Below, one piece after another: positions 8,331 to 16,583 of a stretch of 64,000 nt of DNA. Each line of letters opens with the position of its first letter. Position 1 is the stretch's first letter. Location: contig NZ_CP141595.1 of NCBI RefSeq assembly GCF_035590735.1, forward strand, positions 739,001 through 803,000. Reading direction: 5' to 3'. The notes below the pieces were generated by a model. That model saw only the letters and a program-made list of their open reading frames with translations, had not been told where the DNA came from and did no database searches. A program made the position numbers and the translations under genes. The stretch is from Rossellomorea aquimaris. GTDB taxonomy: Bacteria > Bacillota > Bacilli > Bacillales > Bacillaceae_B.

Positions 8331-9656
8331 TTAGAAAGCGCCAGGACCGTCACCGTGCTTGCCCGTTTGTCTGGAAGTTACAAGAAACCAAATCATAGCT
8401 GGAATAAGGACAAGTGAAACAATTCCTCCACCTATCGAAAGGGCCGGATAACTGGAGAAAGCAACGATGACTCCTGATAGCACACCACCAGTTGCACCGG
8501 ATAATGCGACGAACACGTCCACCGTTCCTTGGGTTTTTGCCCGGGTAGCAGGATCTGTCGAGTCGACAAGAATGGCTGTGCCGCTGATCAATCCAAAGTT
8601 CCAGCCAAGTCCAAGAAGTGCGAGTGCAATGGCAAGAATCAAGATTGAATCTGTCGGTGCAGTAGCTGCCAGAATTCCAGCAGCAAGAAGCGTAAGGGCA
8701 GATGCAAGAACCATGGGCATCCGCCCGAACTTATCAACAAGGACCCCGGTAACAAGTGAAGGCAGGTACATCGCACCGATGTGAATGCCAATGATGAGAC
8801 CGATGGCCGTTAGCCCATGTCCATGATGGCCCATGTGAACAGGAGTCATGGTCATGACGGCGACCATGACGATTTGAGTCAGGATCATCACTGTCGATCC
8901 CAGGAAAATGCCCCGTTTGTTTCTTTCGGAAGAAGTGATCGCTTCAGTGGCAAGGCCGTCATCCATCGTTTTCGGTGATGCTGAAAGAGCTCTCGCCACA
9001 AGATATGGGTCCGGGCGCATTAAGGTAAAAATGACAATCCCGGCAATGGTGTAGGCAGCAAATGCCAGAATGAATGGTCCGCCCAGAGGTGGGATCCCGA
9101 TTGATTCGGCAAAACGGCCCATCACATCAACCAAGTTGGGGCCGGCGACTGCACCGAATGTGGTCGAGACCATGGCAAAACTGACGGCAGTGGCTCTTTG
9201 TGAAGGTTTTGCCAAATCCGTCCCTGCATAGCGCGTCTGCAAGTTAGTGGCCGTACCTGCGCCATAGATCAGGAGAGATAGGAAAAGAAGGATAATCGAA
9301 TTGGATACAGCCGCTGCAACGGCTCCCATTGCACCGATCCCTCCGATCAAGAAACCGACAGAAAGTCCGAGCCGTCTTCCATAGCGCTGGGAAAGCCGTC
9401 CAACAAAGAGGGCGGCCCCGGCTGACCCCAGAGTGAATAGGGCAACGGGCACGCCGGAAAAGCTGTCCGTCCCCAGCATATCCTGAGCGAGAAGCGCCCC
9501 CACCGTAATACCGGCAGCGAGCCCTGCGCCTCCAAAGACTTGAGCGATCATGATGATCATCAACGTTCGTTTATAGAGAACCTGTTGGTGTTCGGAAGAG
9601 TCCTTACACCTTGTTATTGCTTCTTCATTCGTTGGAAAACTAGCATTCGTTTTCAT
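8331..9656 (-). CDS. MFS transporter
   Basis: A 441-residue major facilitator with twelve predicted membrane segments. The loop 2-3 signature appears as GRLSQRYGRRLGL, with its repeat in the second half (GVLVDKFGRMPMV). A soluble 30-residue leader precedes the first helix, and a histidine-rich periplasm-facing or loop segment (HMGHHGHGL) sits near residue 275. The size and helix 5 GAVAGPNL sequence suggest a drug/H+ antiporter-type exporter, but the substrate cannot be named. The ribosome binding site before the ATG at 9656 is weak, so a downstream start in the leader is possible. Confidence 0.88.
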   Translation of the reverse strand: MKTNASFPTNEEAITRCKDSSEHQQVLYKRTLMIIMIAQVFGGAGLAAGITVGALLAQDMLGTDSFSGVPVALFTLGSAGAALFVGRLSQRYGRRLGLSVGFLIGGIGAMGAVAAAVSNSIILLFLSLLIYGAGTATNLQTRYAGTDLAKPSQRATAVSFAMVSTTFGAVAGPNLVDVMGRFAESIGIPPLGGPFILAFAAYTIAGIVIFTLMRPDPYLVARALSASPKTMDDGLATEAITSSERNKRGIFLGSTVMILTQIVMVAVMTMTPVHMGHHGHGLTAIGLIIGIHIGAMYLPSLVTGVLVDKFGRMPMVLASALTLLAAGILAATAPTDSILILAIALALLGLGWNFGLISGTAILVDSTDPATRAKTQGTVDVFVALSGATGGVLSGVIVAFSSYPALSIGGGIVSLVLIPAMIWFLVTSRQTGKHGDGPGAF

Positions 9657-9865
9657 CCGTTATCCATCCTATTCAGGGAGTTTAGTGAAAGGCCGTTCAA
9701 ATTGAGACTTGATTCGTCTAACATTCTATTAATATTCTATTATCCTAAAGTAATTATAATTTCTATTATATACCTAAGTGGGTATGTAGGGAAGAGTGGG
9801 AAAGTTGGTGTTGATCCTTGGGGAGGGACGGACCTTTGACGAATGCTAACGCTTGTGGGTTAACT

Positions 9866-9970
9866 GGGGACGGTTCTGACTCTACTTTAGTAAAGAACTG
9901 GCCCAGGATGAACCGAGCACGAGAACAGTTCTCGTGCTTTTTCCTCTTGGGAAGCATCAGAACCGTCCCC
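9866..9970. repeat. Dispersed palindromic repeat, copy 1 (full length)
   Basis: Outer arms GGGGACGGTTCT (9866-9877) and AGAACCGTCCCC (9959-9970) are perfect 12-base complements. Inside lies a second perfect hairpin, AGCACGAGAAC/GTTCTCGTGCT (9916-9938), followed by TTTTTCCTCTT, which can act as a terminator. It sits between the MFS gene and the alpha/beta hydrolase. It is the most elaborate of about ten related copies in the window. Confidence 0.8.
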
Positions 9971-10005
9971 ATGCTTCTTGCTTCTCTAATAGATACTGGA
10001 CGGGG

Positions 10006-10881
10006 TCAGTAATAATCATCTAAAAACTCTATAATATCATCGTTAATTTTTACCAGATGCTCTTCAGATGGGAAATGTCCCATATCATAGGTCTTAATTG
10101 CAATTAAATTTGGAATGATTTCTCTAGCAACTTTATTTAATCTATTTTCAGGAAAAAAGATATCTTTTTTACCTGCTATGATTAAAGTGGGGGATTTATA
10201 ATGTAACAATTCTTCCTTGGTAGTTAATTTAGGCATTTCCTGCTCAAGTCTAGTATATTTAAATACATCTCCAATAATTTTTTTATCCATTTCTTTCATC
10301 TTTTTATCTGACATAATATCAGTAATTTTATTGAGATATTTTTGTGATGAAGTACCATTAAATAAGACTAGAGGAAGTAAGATATCTTTAATCATCCTGA
10401 TCTTAGAACCTAATCTTATTCCTGCTGGTGATACCAATACAGAACAGTCAATTTTATCTGGCATAAATGTGGCTAATCTCAAAATAATACCTGCCCCGTA
10501 GGACGGACCGACAAACGCACTACTTTCTATAGTAAAATAATCCATTAGTTCTTTTATCCACTGGGCAAAACTATTGTCCTTCGCTGAAATTCTACTTTCA
10601 TCACTGTATCCTGGATGACCAATTGTATCTGGTGCATAAACCCTGTATTTATCTACGAGTGGTAAAAACCAAGATAAAGTCATTGGATTTATACAATTAC
10701 CACCCTGAAATACAAAAACGGGTTTTCCTTCTGGTGGTCCTGCTACAAGAATATGTGTTTTACCATAACTTGTATCAACATATACCTGCTCGACATCAAA
10801 ATTAAACGACTTTAGATACTGATCGTAGTGTTGAGTAATAAGCGTTTTCCCTTCACTTTTATAAATGCTTCCTTTCACCAA
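10006..10881 (-). CDS. Alpha/beta hydrolase
   Basis: A 291-residue alpha/beta-hydrolase-fold enzyme. The oxyanion region is FQGGNC, the nucleophile elbow is GPSYGAG (Ser about residue 127), a likely acid is the Asp in GKKDIFF and the His is in MGHFPS. Substrate is unknown. The start is TTG at 10881 because GGGAGGG lies seven bases upstream; the next codon is GTG. The gene is visibly more A+T-rich than its neighbours and uses many AAA/ATA/TTA codons, which suggests recent acquisition. It is monocistronic. Confidence 0.87.
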   Translation of the reverse strand: MVKGSIYKSEGKTLITQHYDQYLKSFNFDVEQVYVDTSYGKTHILVAGPPEGKPVFVFQGGNCINPMTLSWFLPLVDKYRVYAPDTIGHPGYSDESRISAKDNSFAQWIKELMDYFTIESSAFVGPSYGAGIILRLATFMPDKIDCSVLVSPAGIRLGSKIRMIKDILLPLVLFNGTSSQKYLNKITDIMSDKKMKEMDKKIIGDVFKYTRLEQEMPKLTTKEELLHYKSPTLIIAGKKDIFFPENRLNKVAREIIPNLIAIKTYDMGHFPSEEHLVKINDDIIEFLDDYY

Positions 10882-10925
10882 AAAACATCCCTCCCTTATG
10901 CTTATAGAAATAATTGTTTATTAGT

Positions 10926-11139
10926 TTAATACTTGATTGGAAAACCTTGATAACCAACCACTTTTGAATATGTTACTTTCTGACGATCTCTTGCGACATG
11001 GAATCTGCTCCAGTTTTGAAGACGAACCACCACGTTTACGAGCTTATCGACCTTCCACTTTGTTTTTCCTCAATGTCATTCGGAACAACCTAGCTTCATG
11101 AATAGTAGCAAATCTCAGGTTCAACGGTTTGACTTCCAT
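10926..11139 (-). pseudogene. Possible small gene split by a frameshift, downstream of tetR
   Basis: ATG at 11139, five bases after the TetR stop and with GGAAGGAG inside the last TetR codons, opens a 31-residue ORF (MEVKPLNLRFATIHEARLFR...) ending at 11044. Moving one base at that stop gives a further 39 sense codons (DKLVNVVVRLQNWSRFHVAR...) to a TAA at 10926. Together they would make a basic protein of about 70 residues. This may be a frameshifted gene, or a true 31-residue peptide coupled to tetR. No family is recognised. Confidence 0.35.
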
Positions 11140-11144
11140 TACTC

Positions 11145-11741
11145 TTACTCCTTCCTTTTTCCGGAAACTCCATATAAAAGCATTTCTATAATATGCATAT
11201 GGATCTCATTCATATTAAACCCCGATGAGAGGATGCTTTCTTGAGAATGGATATCTCTCCTGAATAGCTCAATCATGTTCATTAGGAGCGGTGCAGGCAA
11301 TTCCGGATTCACATAGCCTTCTTCAATTCCTGACTGGATGAACTTTTCTATTAAGCTTGAGCTCTCCTTTTCGTGAACCTCGGATAGAATCCTTTTAGTT
11401 TCTTCATTTTGCATAATATACGTAATAAAATCCGGGTGGAAATCTGATAATAATAATGATTTATTGTAAATAAGTTTTTTTATTTTCAGAGGGAATTGTT
11501 CTCCGCTTTCTATAATTTTTCTTGAGGAGTTCAATTGTTCGTCTACCATATCCTTCACGATTTCAAGGAAAAGACCGTCCTTATTCTGAAAGTAGTTATA
11601 GATCGTCACCATCGATACATCTGCCTTTGCGGAAATATCACGAATACTCACTTTTTTAGGGGGCAGAGTCCTTAATAACTCTATTGCCGTATTCTTAATC
11701 ATTTCCTTCTTTTGATCCGTCCTCTTTTGAAAACCATCCAA
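11145..11741 (-). CDS. TetR/AcrR family transcriptional regulator
   Basis: A 198-residue regulator. The N-terminal helix-turn-helix (residues about 10-55) contains the typical VSIRDISAKADVSMVTIYNYFQNKDGLFLE. The helical C-terminal ligand-binding domain is divergent. The TTG start at 11741 has AGGAG nine bases upstream. The gene is transcribed away from a three-gene ABC exporter (11881-14413). By the usual TetR logic it represses that operon, and perhaps itself, until an exported toxic ligand binds. Candidate operators lie in the 139-base intergenic region. Confidence 0.92.
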   Translation of the reverse strand: MDGFQKRTDQKKEMIKNTAIELLRTLPPKKVSIRDISAKADVSMVTIYNYFQNKDGLFLEIVKDMVDEQLNSSRKIIESGEQFPLKIKKLIYNKSLLLSDFHPDFITYIMQNEETKRILSEVHEKESSSLIEKFIQSGIEEGYVNPELPAPLLMNMIELFRRDIHSQESILSSGFNMNEIHMHIIEMLLYGVSGKRKE

Positions 11742-11761
11742 TTCTGATGTCTCCTTTCATT

Positions 11762-11851
11762 TTGAAACAATTCAAGCATAATGTTGCAAAAAATATAAAT
11801 GTATTATATCATAATCTCAAGAAATGAAACAAATTAAACAAATCGTTTCAT
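11762..11851. promoter_or_regulatory. Divergent control region: promoter and candidate TetR operators
   Basis: A plus-strand sigma-A-like promoter is seen as TTGCAA (11784-11789), 17 bases, TATCAT (11807-11812). Just downstream is an inverted repeat, ATGAAAC (11824-11830) and GTTTCAT (11845-11851), 28 bases overall, a size typical of TetR-family operators. A shorter TTGAA-ACAA-TTCAA (11762-11775) lies on the tetR side. Both share the GAAACAA motif. The operator assignment is inference. Confidence 0.5.
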
Positions 11852-11880
11852 AAATTATAAAACTTGGAGGGGGAATTAGA

Positions 11881-12729
11881 ATGAGCAGCATTACAGTTAA
11901 TAACCTGAGCTTTTCCTATGATGGCAAGACCAAAGCCGTTGATGGGCTGAACTTTAAGGTGGATGAAGGCGAGATCTTCGGTTTTTTAGGGCCGAGTGGT
12001 GCAGGGAAGTCTACCACAATAAAACTTTTGACCAGACTCTTGGTCCCCAGTCCCGACACCGTTTTTCTTATGGGGAAGGATGTTTCCAAGATTGACTATC
12101 GGTTCTATAAGAAAATCGGAATCAGTTTTGAAGGGGATGTCGTTTATCCGACGCTTACTGGCTTGGAGAATCTTTATTATCACGCCAAGCTATACGGGGT
12201 TTCAAAAGAAGATATCTATAAGATCATGAAAACCGTTGATATATATAATGCGAAGGATAAAAAAGTATCGGAATATTCCAAGGGGATGAAAACACGTCTT
12301 GTATTGGCAAGGGCAATGGTCACCGACCCAAAGCTGCTGTTTTTGGATGAGCCGACCTCCGGGATGGACCCAGAAATCGCTTCACATATAAGGGGATTGT
12401 TAGGGGAAATGAACAAAAGGGGAACCACGATGTTCCTGACGACTCATGATATGCATGAAGCGGAAGAGCTTTGCGATCGTATCGCATTTTTCAACAATGG
12501 AAAAATCATTGAAACGGATACACCTGCCTCTTACAAAAGACGTTATGGAAAGAACAACGTCATTGTCCAGGCTAATGGAGAAGAAAGAGTGTTCAATCGA
12601 GAAACAGAAAAGGAAGATTTACTGACATTTCTTGAAAAGGATGATTGGAGCAGCATTCATTCTCAAGAAGCATCACTCGAGGAAATATTCATCAAGGTAG
12701 TGGGCCGAGGGTTAAAAGGAGGGGAATGA
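11881..12729 (+). CDS. ABC transporter ATP-binding protein
   Basis: A 282-residue ATPase. The Walker A sequence GPSGAGKST falls at about residues 37-45, a degenerate signature YSKGMKTRL precedes Walker B LLFLDEPTSGMDP (about 152-164), and the switch His is in LTTHDMHEAEE. The C-terminal extension of about 60 residues is typical of drug-export ATPases. GGAGGGGG precedes the ATG. First gene of an exporter operon with two membrane subunits. The set resembles the three-gene ABC exporters annotated as fluoroquinolone-type efflux, and control by the divergent TetR fits efflux of a toxic compound. Confidence 0.93.
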   Translation: MSSITVNNLSFSYDGKTKAVDGLNFKVDEGEIFGFLGPSGAGKSTTIKLLTRLLVPSPDTVFLMGKDVSKIDYRFYKKIGISFEGDVVYPTLTGLENLYYHAKLYGVSKEDIYKIMKTVDIYNAKDKKVSEYSKGMKTRLVLARAMVTDPKLLFLDEPTSGMDPEIASHIRGLLGEMNKRGTTMFLTTHDMHEAEELCDRIAFFNNGKIIETDTPASYKRRYGKNNVIVQANGEERVFNRETEKEDLLTFLEKDDWSSIHSQEASLEEIFIKVVGRGLKGGE

Positions 12730-12730
12730 A

Positions 12731-13441
12731 TTGCTTCAATTTGAGTTCTTGAAATTATGGAGAAACAATTTAACAGCGGTTCTCTTTGGCTATATCGGCT
12801 TTATTATCGTCACCTATAACGTTCTTGTCCTGGTTTTCAAGGATGCAGTGTGGATGGAGGCGTGGAGCGGGAAGATCGCCATCCTCATTGTATCGGTCAT
12901 GGTCGACATCATTTTCTGGCTTGCAGCCATGCAGATTGCAGAAGATATGGAAACAGGGATGATCCATTTGATGAGAACGAGCCGAAACATCGTTCAGTAT
13001 TTTGCAGGAAAGCATGTTCTATTGCTGCTTATCATGGGGGTTATAAGCATTGGAATTATGGCTTCACGCCTTTCGGAACCGATGCTCGTGCTCCAGTTCA
13101 CCCTCTTTACGTTGCTGACCACTATTTTGATGATTAGTGCCGGTGTCTTCTTCACCATGTTGGTGAAGAAGCAGAATTCAGTGATGGTTGCGGGGAGTGT
13201 GGTAACAGGATTACTATTTGCAACATTGATGCGCCTGCTTCTGCCTACGTGGAATATACCAGCGATTCCTGGTAATCCTTTCAACTATATCATTAAAGGG
13301 CTCTATGATCTGTTATACCCGTTCAATGGCAGCTATGATGCGGTGTCCCTCGTATCACTAAGCTTGTTCACTTTCATTGTTTATCTATTTTTTATCACGT
13401 TGTTTTATTGGTTCACCTACAAAAAAGGATTCCGATTATAA
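12731..13441 (+). CDS. ABC exporter membrane subunit
   Basis: A 236-residue integral membrane protein with six hydrophobic segments, and an N-terminal FEFLKLWRNNLTAVLFGY that resembles the coupling region of ABC-2-type permeases. The TTG start at 12731 is one base after the ATPase stop, with AGGAGGGG at 12717-12724. It is predicted to pair with the next gene to form the transmembrane channel. Confidence 0.87.
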   Translation: MLQFEFLKLWRNNLTAVLFGYIGFIIVTYNVLVLVFKDAVWMEAWSGKIAILIVSVMVDIIFWLAAMQIAEDMETGMIHLMRTSRNIVQYFAGKHVLLLLIMGVISIGIMASRLSEPMLVLQFTLFTLLTTILMISAGVFFTMLVKKQNSVMVAGSVVTGLLFATLMRLLLPTWNIPAIPGNPFNYIIKGLYDLLYPFNGSYDAVSLVSLSLFTFIVYLFFITLFYWFTYKKGFRL

Positions 13442-13453
13442 GGAGGGAATTTC

Positions 13454-14413
13454 ATGTTTTTCACAAACCTTAAAAGAGAAACAGCCCTTTCTCTTCGACA
13501 TTTGTTCGTCTTGCTTGTTTTTGCTTTCCCCATCTTGATCGCACTGGGGACAACAGGTGTTTCTGAGTCCTATTCGACATTGCCAAAGCTTGTGGCTTTT
13601 GATAAGGAAAGTCTTGAGAAAATCAAGTCCGAGGATGTTCAAATTATTTATGTTTCCACCATAGAAGAAATGAAAAAAAGGGTGGGCGATGTAGATACGG
13701 CGATTGGAGTCCTTGAGAATGGCGAACTCATGACAGATGGAAGAGAGACGGAAGACGCCATACAGAAAGCCCGATTCATTTTAGAGGGAGAGACAGAGGT
13801 TACTTCTTCCGCTGATCGTGAGCAATTATTCTCATCCATCTTTGCTTATACTCTTTACGGTGTCTTTTCCGCCGGGGGGATGATTCTGTTATTTAAGCTC
13901 ATTGAAGAACAGGAAAACAAAACAATCGATCTGCAGCGTACAGAACCGGTCCCGCGTTTCTATATGCTCGCGGGTAAGATAATCGTGAGTTCTGTCATTG
14001 TCCTGATGGATTTTGTGATTGTTGACTGGATCCTCCAGATTCCTTTTAACGTTGGAGAAGGGTTGCTGGTTCTGGCTCTTGGGATTTCTCTATCCCTCAT
14101 CATGGGAATGTTCATGGCCTATTATGCGAAGAATGAATCCCAGGCCCTTGCCATCATTAAGCCGGTGACGTTCCTGCTTTTCATTGGACTTCCTGCTTTG
14201 GGATTATTTGTTGGGGGTATCATGCATACGATCGCCATGTTCAACCCCTTCTATTGGCTGTTAAAGCTGATTGAAGGCATTACTCTGAACAAACCAGTGG
14301 AACTATACTCGTGGCTGATGGTTGCATTCATCGTATGCAGTATGCTGGTTCTCAGGCTTACTTGGCATAAAACTGTCTACGGGTATCAGAAAGAAACAGT
14401 CATGAGTAAATGA
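13454..14413 (+). CDS. ABC exporter membrane subunit (ABC-2 type)
   Basis: A 319-residue ABC-2-type permease with one N-terminal membrane segment, an extracellular domain of about 110 residues (35-140) and five to six C-terminal membrane segments. The layout LFKLIEEQENKTIDLQRTEPVPRFYMLAGKI between domain and helices is typical of exporter permeases. ATG at 13454 follows AAGGAGGG. Last gene of the operon, with a strong terminator at 14481-14547. Confidence 0.88.
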   Translation: MFFTNLKRETALSLRHLFVLLVFAFPILIALGTTGVSESYSTLPKLVAFDKESLEKIKSEDVQIIYVSTIEEMKKRVGDVDTAIGVLENGELMTDGRETEDAIQKARFILEGETEVTSSADREQLFSSIFAYTLYGVFSAGGMILLFKLIEEQENKTIDLQRTEPVPRFYMLAGKIIVSSVIVLMDFVIVDWILQIPFNVGEGLLVLALGISLSLIMGMFMAYYAKNESQALAIIKPVTFLLFIGLPALGLFVGGIMHTIAMFNPFYWLLKLIEGITLNKPVELYSWLMVAFIVCSMLVLRLTWHKTVYGYQKETVMSK

Positions 14414-14442
14414 TCATACTGAGTAGGACAACGGGGGCAATC

Positions 14443-14463
14443 TGGGGCGGTTCTCGTGCTTCT
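14443..14463. repeat. Dispersed palindromic repeat, copy 2 (left half only)
   Basis: GGGGCGGTTCTCGTGCTTCT matches the left half of the repeat family with one base missing. No AGAACCGTCCCC partner is present. It lies between the exporter operon and its terminator. Confidence 0.6.
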
Positions 14464-14480
14464 TATTCACCCGATGTTGA

Positions 14481-14547
14481 AAAACTCTCCAACCCCAACC
14501 TACCATAGGCATTTGCCCAGGGTAGTATATTGGGGAGTTTTTTTATA
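14481..14547 (+). terminator. Terminator of the ABC exporter operon
   Basis: Arms AAAACTCTCCAA (14481-14492) and TTGGGGAGTTTT (14530-14541) with one wobble, an inner CTACC/GGTAG stem, and a T run. Confidence 0.8.
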
Positions 14548-14615
14548 TGGGTAGGATGTGAGGGGATAGTTCTATCTCTTAGGAATCATGAGCCAACTGC
14601 TATATAGGGATTTCC

Positions 14616-14662
14616 ACAAAAAGAGATACAGCTCCCGGCCATCAAGCAGGCGTGAGCTGTAT
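14616..14662 (-). terminator. Terminator of the lipoprotein gene
   Basis: Nine-base perfect arms ATACAGCTC (14626-14634) and GAGCTGTAT (14654-14662). Read on the minus strand they are followed by CTCTTTTTG. Confidence 0.8.
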
Positions 14663-14671
14663 TCTGTCTGC

Positions 14672-15277
14672 TTACTTCAACTGCAGCTCAATCTCATACT
14701 CCTTCATCTCAGCTTCAAAATTATCCTCCGCTCCCTGATGCCCCGAGAACTCCATCTTGATCCACTCGATCTCTTCCGCGTGGCCTCTTTCCAGGTACCA
14801 GATGATATTGCCTTCCTTGATTACCCCTTTGTCGATTTCTCCGCCGATGCTTTCGGACACCCACATATCAGGCATATCGATTTGTTCCCCGGTGCTTGTG
14901 ACGAGGACGGCCTGATCAGGGTAGAATGTGAACTTGCCGTCCGTTGTATTTTCCATTTTGAATTTCACTCCCACTGCTGACATCTCTGCGTTCTCATCTT
15001 CCATGGTAGGGGCCTTATCTGTCACGACGGCTTTCTGGATTTCCATCTTCAATCCGTTGTAATCCTCCGACCAGGTTGCATCATTGTAATACGTCCAAAT
15101 ATCTTCTTCTTGTGCTTTTTCCTCAGGTTTTTCTTCCTTACTTGAATCACTTGCGGTCTTTGCCTCGGCTTTTTCTGTATCGTTCTGATCGAGTTCCTCA
15201 ACAGCCGCATCCCCACCGCAGCCTGCAAGCATGAGGGCCGTTGCACCAGCGAATAGTATACCAATAATCTTCTTCAT
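14672..15277 (-). CDS. DUF4352-like lipoprotein
   Basis: A 201-residue lipoprotein. The signal peptide ends in the lipobox LAGC (Cys about 20), followed by an acidic Glu/Lys/Ser linker to residue 70. A beta-rich domain contains NGLKMEIQKAVV, AVGVKFKMENTT and STGEQIDMPD. This pattern fits the DUF4352/telomeric-repeat-factor-2-like immunoglobulin fold found in many Bacillus lipoproteins of unknown function. It is monocistronic with its own terminator. Its last 70 codons are duplicated at 8003-8225. Confidence 0.8.
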   Translation of the reverse strand: MKKIIGILFAGATALMLAGCGGDAAVEELDQNDTEKAEAKTASDSSKEEKPEEKAQEEDIWTYYNDATWSEDYNGLKMEIQKAVVTDKAPTMEDENAEMSAVGVKFKMENTTDGKFTFYPDQAVLVTSTGEQIDMPDMWVSESIGGEIDKGVIKEGNIIWYLERGHAEEIEWIKMEFSGHQGAEDNFEAEMKEYEIELQLK

Positions 15278-15443
15278 GAAAAATTCCTCCTCTTAAAGTG
15301 AAAATGTAAAACATTTCCTGATACTCTCAGTCTAATGGGTGACCTTTTTGAATTTTTGATAAGGTTGAGGTTCTATATTGAAATCGCAGGAAAATGTTGA
15401 TGTTTCAATGAAATATGGAGCTGATCTGTATTAAATTTTCACC

Positions 15444-15472
15444 TTACTTTAATATGAAAAAATTGGTATAAT
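15444..15472 (+). promoter_or_regulatory. Sigma-A promoter with extended -10
   Basis: TTACTT (15444-15449), 17 bases, TATAAT (15467-15472) preceded by TGG, an extended -10 element. It lies 30 bases before the nucleotidyltransferase gene. Confidence 0.7.
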
Positions 15473-15501
15473 GGCGTAATATACTTTTTTACGAAGGGGA
15501 A

Positions 15502-16275
15502 ATGGATATGCGTCAGGAAGTGGCCGTAGAGAAAGTGCTTGAGAGTTTAAAAAAGGATCACAGTGTCCGGAGTGTATTCTTAAAGGGATCGATGGGAAGG
15601 ATCGAACATGATCAACATTCTGATATCGACTTGTATTGTTTGGTTTCGGAAGGGGAAGAGAAGGCATTCCTTACCCGTCGCCTCGATCATTTGAAGGCGT
15701 ACAAGGACCTCCTCTTTCACGATGATATCTTCATCATCGCGCCGCAGATCATTGGCATCTACGAGGATTGGCTGCACATCGATCTGTTCACGGTAACAGA
15801 AAAGACGATACAGGAGAAGGATTTCTTTACTGTTTTATATGACCCTGACAATCTGATGGAAAAATACGAATCTACCCAAAACTTGACCATCTCCAAAGAG
15901 CAGTTTAGGGATAACGTCCTCGACGCAGCCTGGTTCCTGTTTCAGCATCAGAAAGCAGCGGCCAGAGGCAATCATACATGGGCAGTGGAAATGCTGCGGC
16001 ATTCTATGAGGAGTGTGACGATTATTCTGCTCTCGCGATATGCGAAGGAGCGGGCAGTTCTTGGCTTAAAGACGATCCACAGGGATTTGCCGAAAGAGCT
16101 GCAAGACAGGGTGGTGGAGATTTATGAGGAGATGACGCCTTCTCGTCATGAGGACGCTGTGCGGAAGATTGCGAGTCTGTTAGAGAGTGAGTTTGATTGG
16201 ATCCGGGAAGAGCTTGGGGAGGGTGAGGTTGCTTCGTTTATGAGGTTGATGATAGGGAAAGTGTTGGTGCGGTGA
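15502..16275 (+). CDS. Nucleotidyltransferase-fold protein
   Basis: A 257-residue protein with the DNA polymerase beta-type nucleotidyltransferase signature near residue 28: LKGSMGR, then HSDIDLYCL, with the two metal-binding Asp residues of the D-x-D. This layout is shared by aminoglycoside adenylyltransferases and related small-molecule transferases. The C-terminal half is helical (DAAWFLFQHQKAAARGNHTWAVEMLRH). The target is unknown; antibiotic modification is possible but unproven. The ATG at 15502 follows GAAGGGGAA; a second in-frame ATG lies two codons later. Confidence 0.8.
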   Translation: MDMRQEVAVEKVLESLKKDHSVRSVFLKGSMGRIEHDQHSDIDLYCLVSEGEEKAFLTRRLDHLKAYKDLLFHDDIFIIAPQIIGIYEDWLHIDLFTVTEKTIQEKDFFTVLYDPDNLMEKYESTQNLTISKEQFRDNVLDAAWFLFQHQKAAARGNHTWAVEMLRHSMRSVTIILLSRYAKERAVLGLKTIHRDLPKELQDRVVEIYEEMTPSRHEDAVRKIASLLESEFDWIREELGEGEVASFMRLMIGKVLVR

Positions 16276-16385
16276 AAAGTGTTTTTAAAAAAAGTGCCTA
16301 AGAATGATAATTATTTAGAGGTACTCTCTAAGGAACCTAGGGTTTATGCTATGTTCCTATTTCTATATACAAACTAACGAAAGCT

Positions 16386-16447
16386 TGGGGACGGACCTTG
16401 TGCTTCTTTTTACATTAAGAGGAAGCAGCAGATGATCCGTCTCCATG
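16386..16447. repeat. Dispersed palindromic repeat, copy 3 (degenerate)
   Basis: GGGGACGGACCTTGTGCTTCTTTT followed by GGAAGCAGCAGATGATCCGTCTCC. The outer GGGGACGGA/TCCGTCTCC pairing is kept with one wobble. The 308-base gap 16276-16583 otherwise holds only the 5' region of the kinase gene. Confidence 0.6.
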
Positions 16448-16583
16448 GTTCCTGGTTTTCGATCACCGCAAAAACGGTTATAGAATAGAGAAAGCAGTAG
16501 TGAACGTTATAAGATGATATGCTTTCGTTTTAACATTTGCAGTGAGATAATTTGAGAACTAAAAGCTAGAGGAGGAGTAATCA

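Noticed and set aside
14588..14980. 130-codon plus-strand frame opposite the lipoprotein gene, and its 99-codon twin at 7982-8281
   Set aside because: Both are antisense to the lipoprotein coding sequence and its copied fragment; the similarity between them only reflects that duplication.
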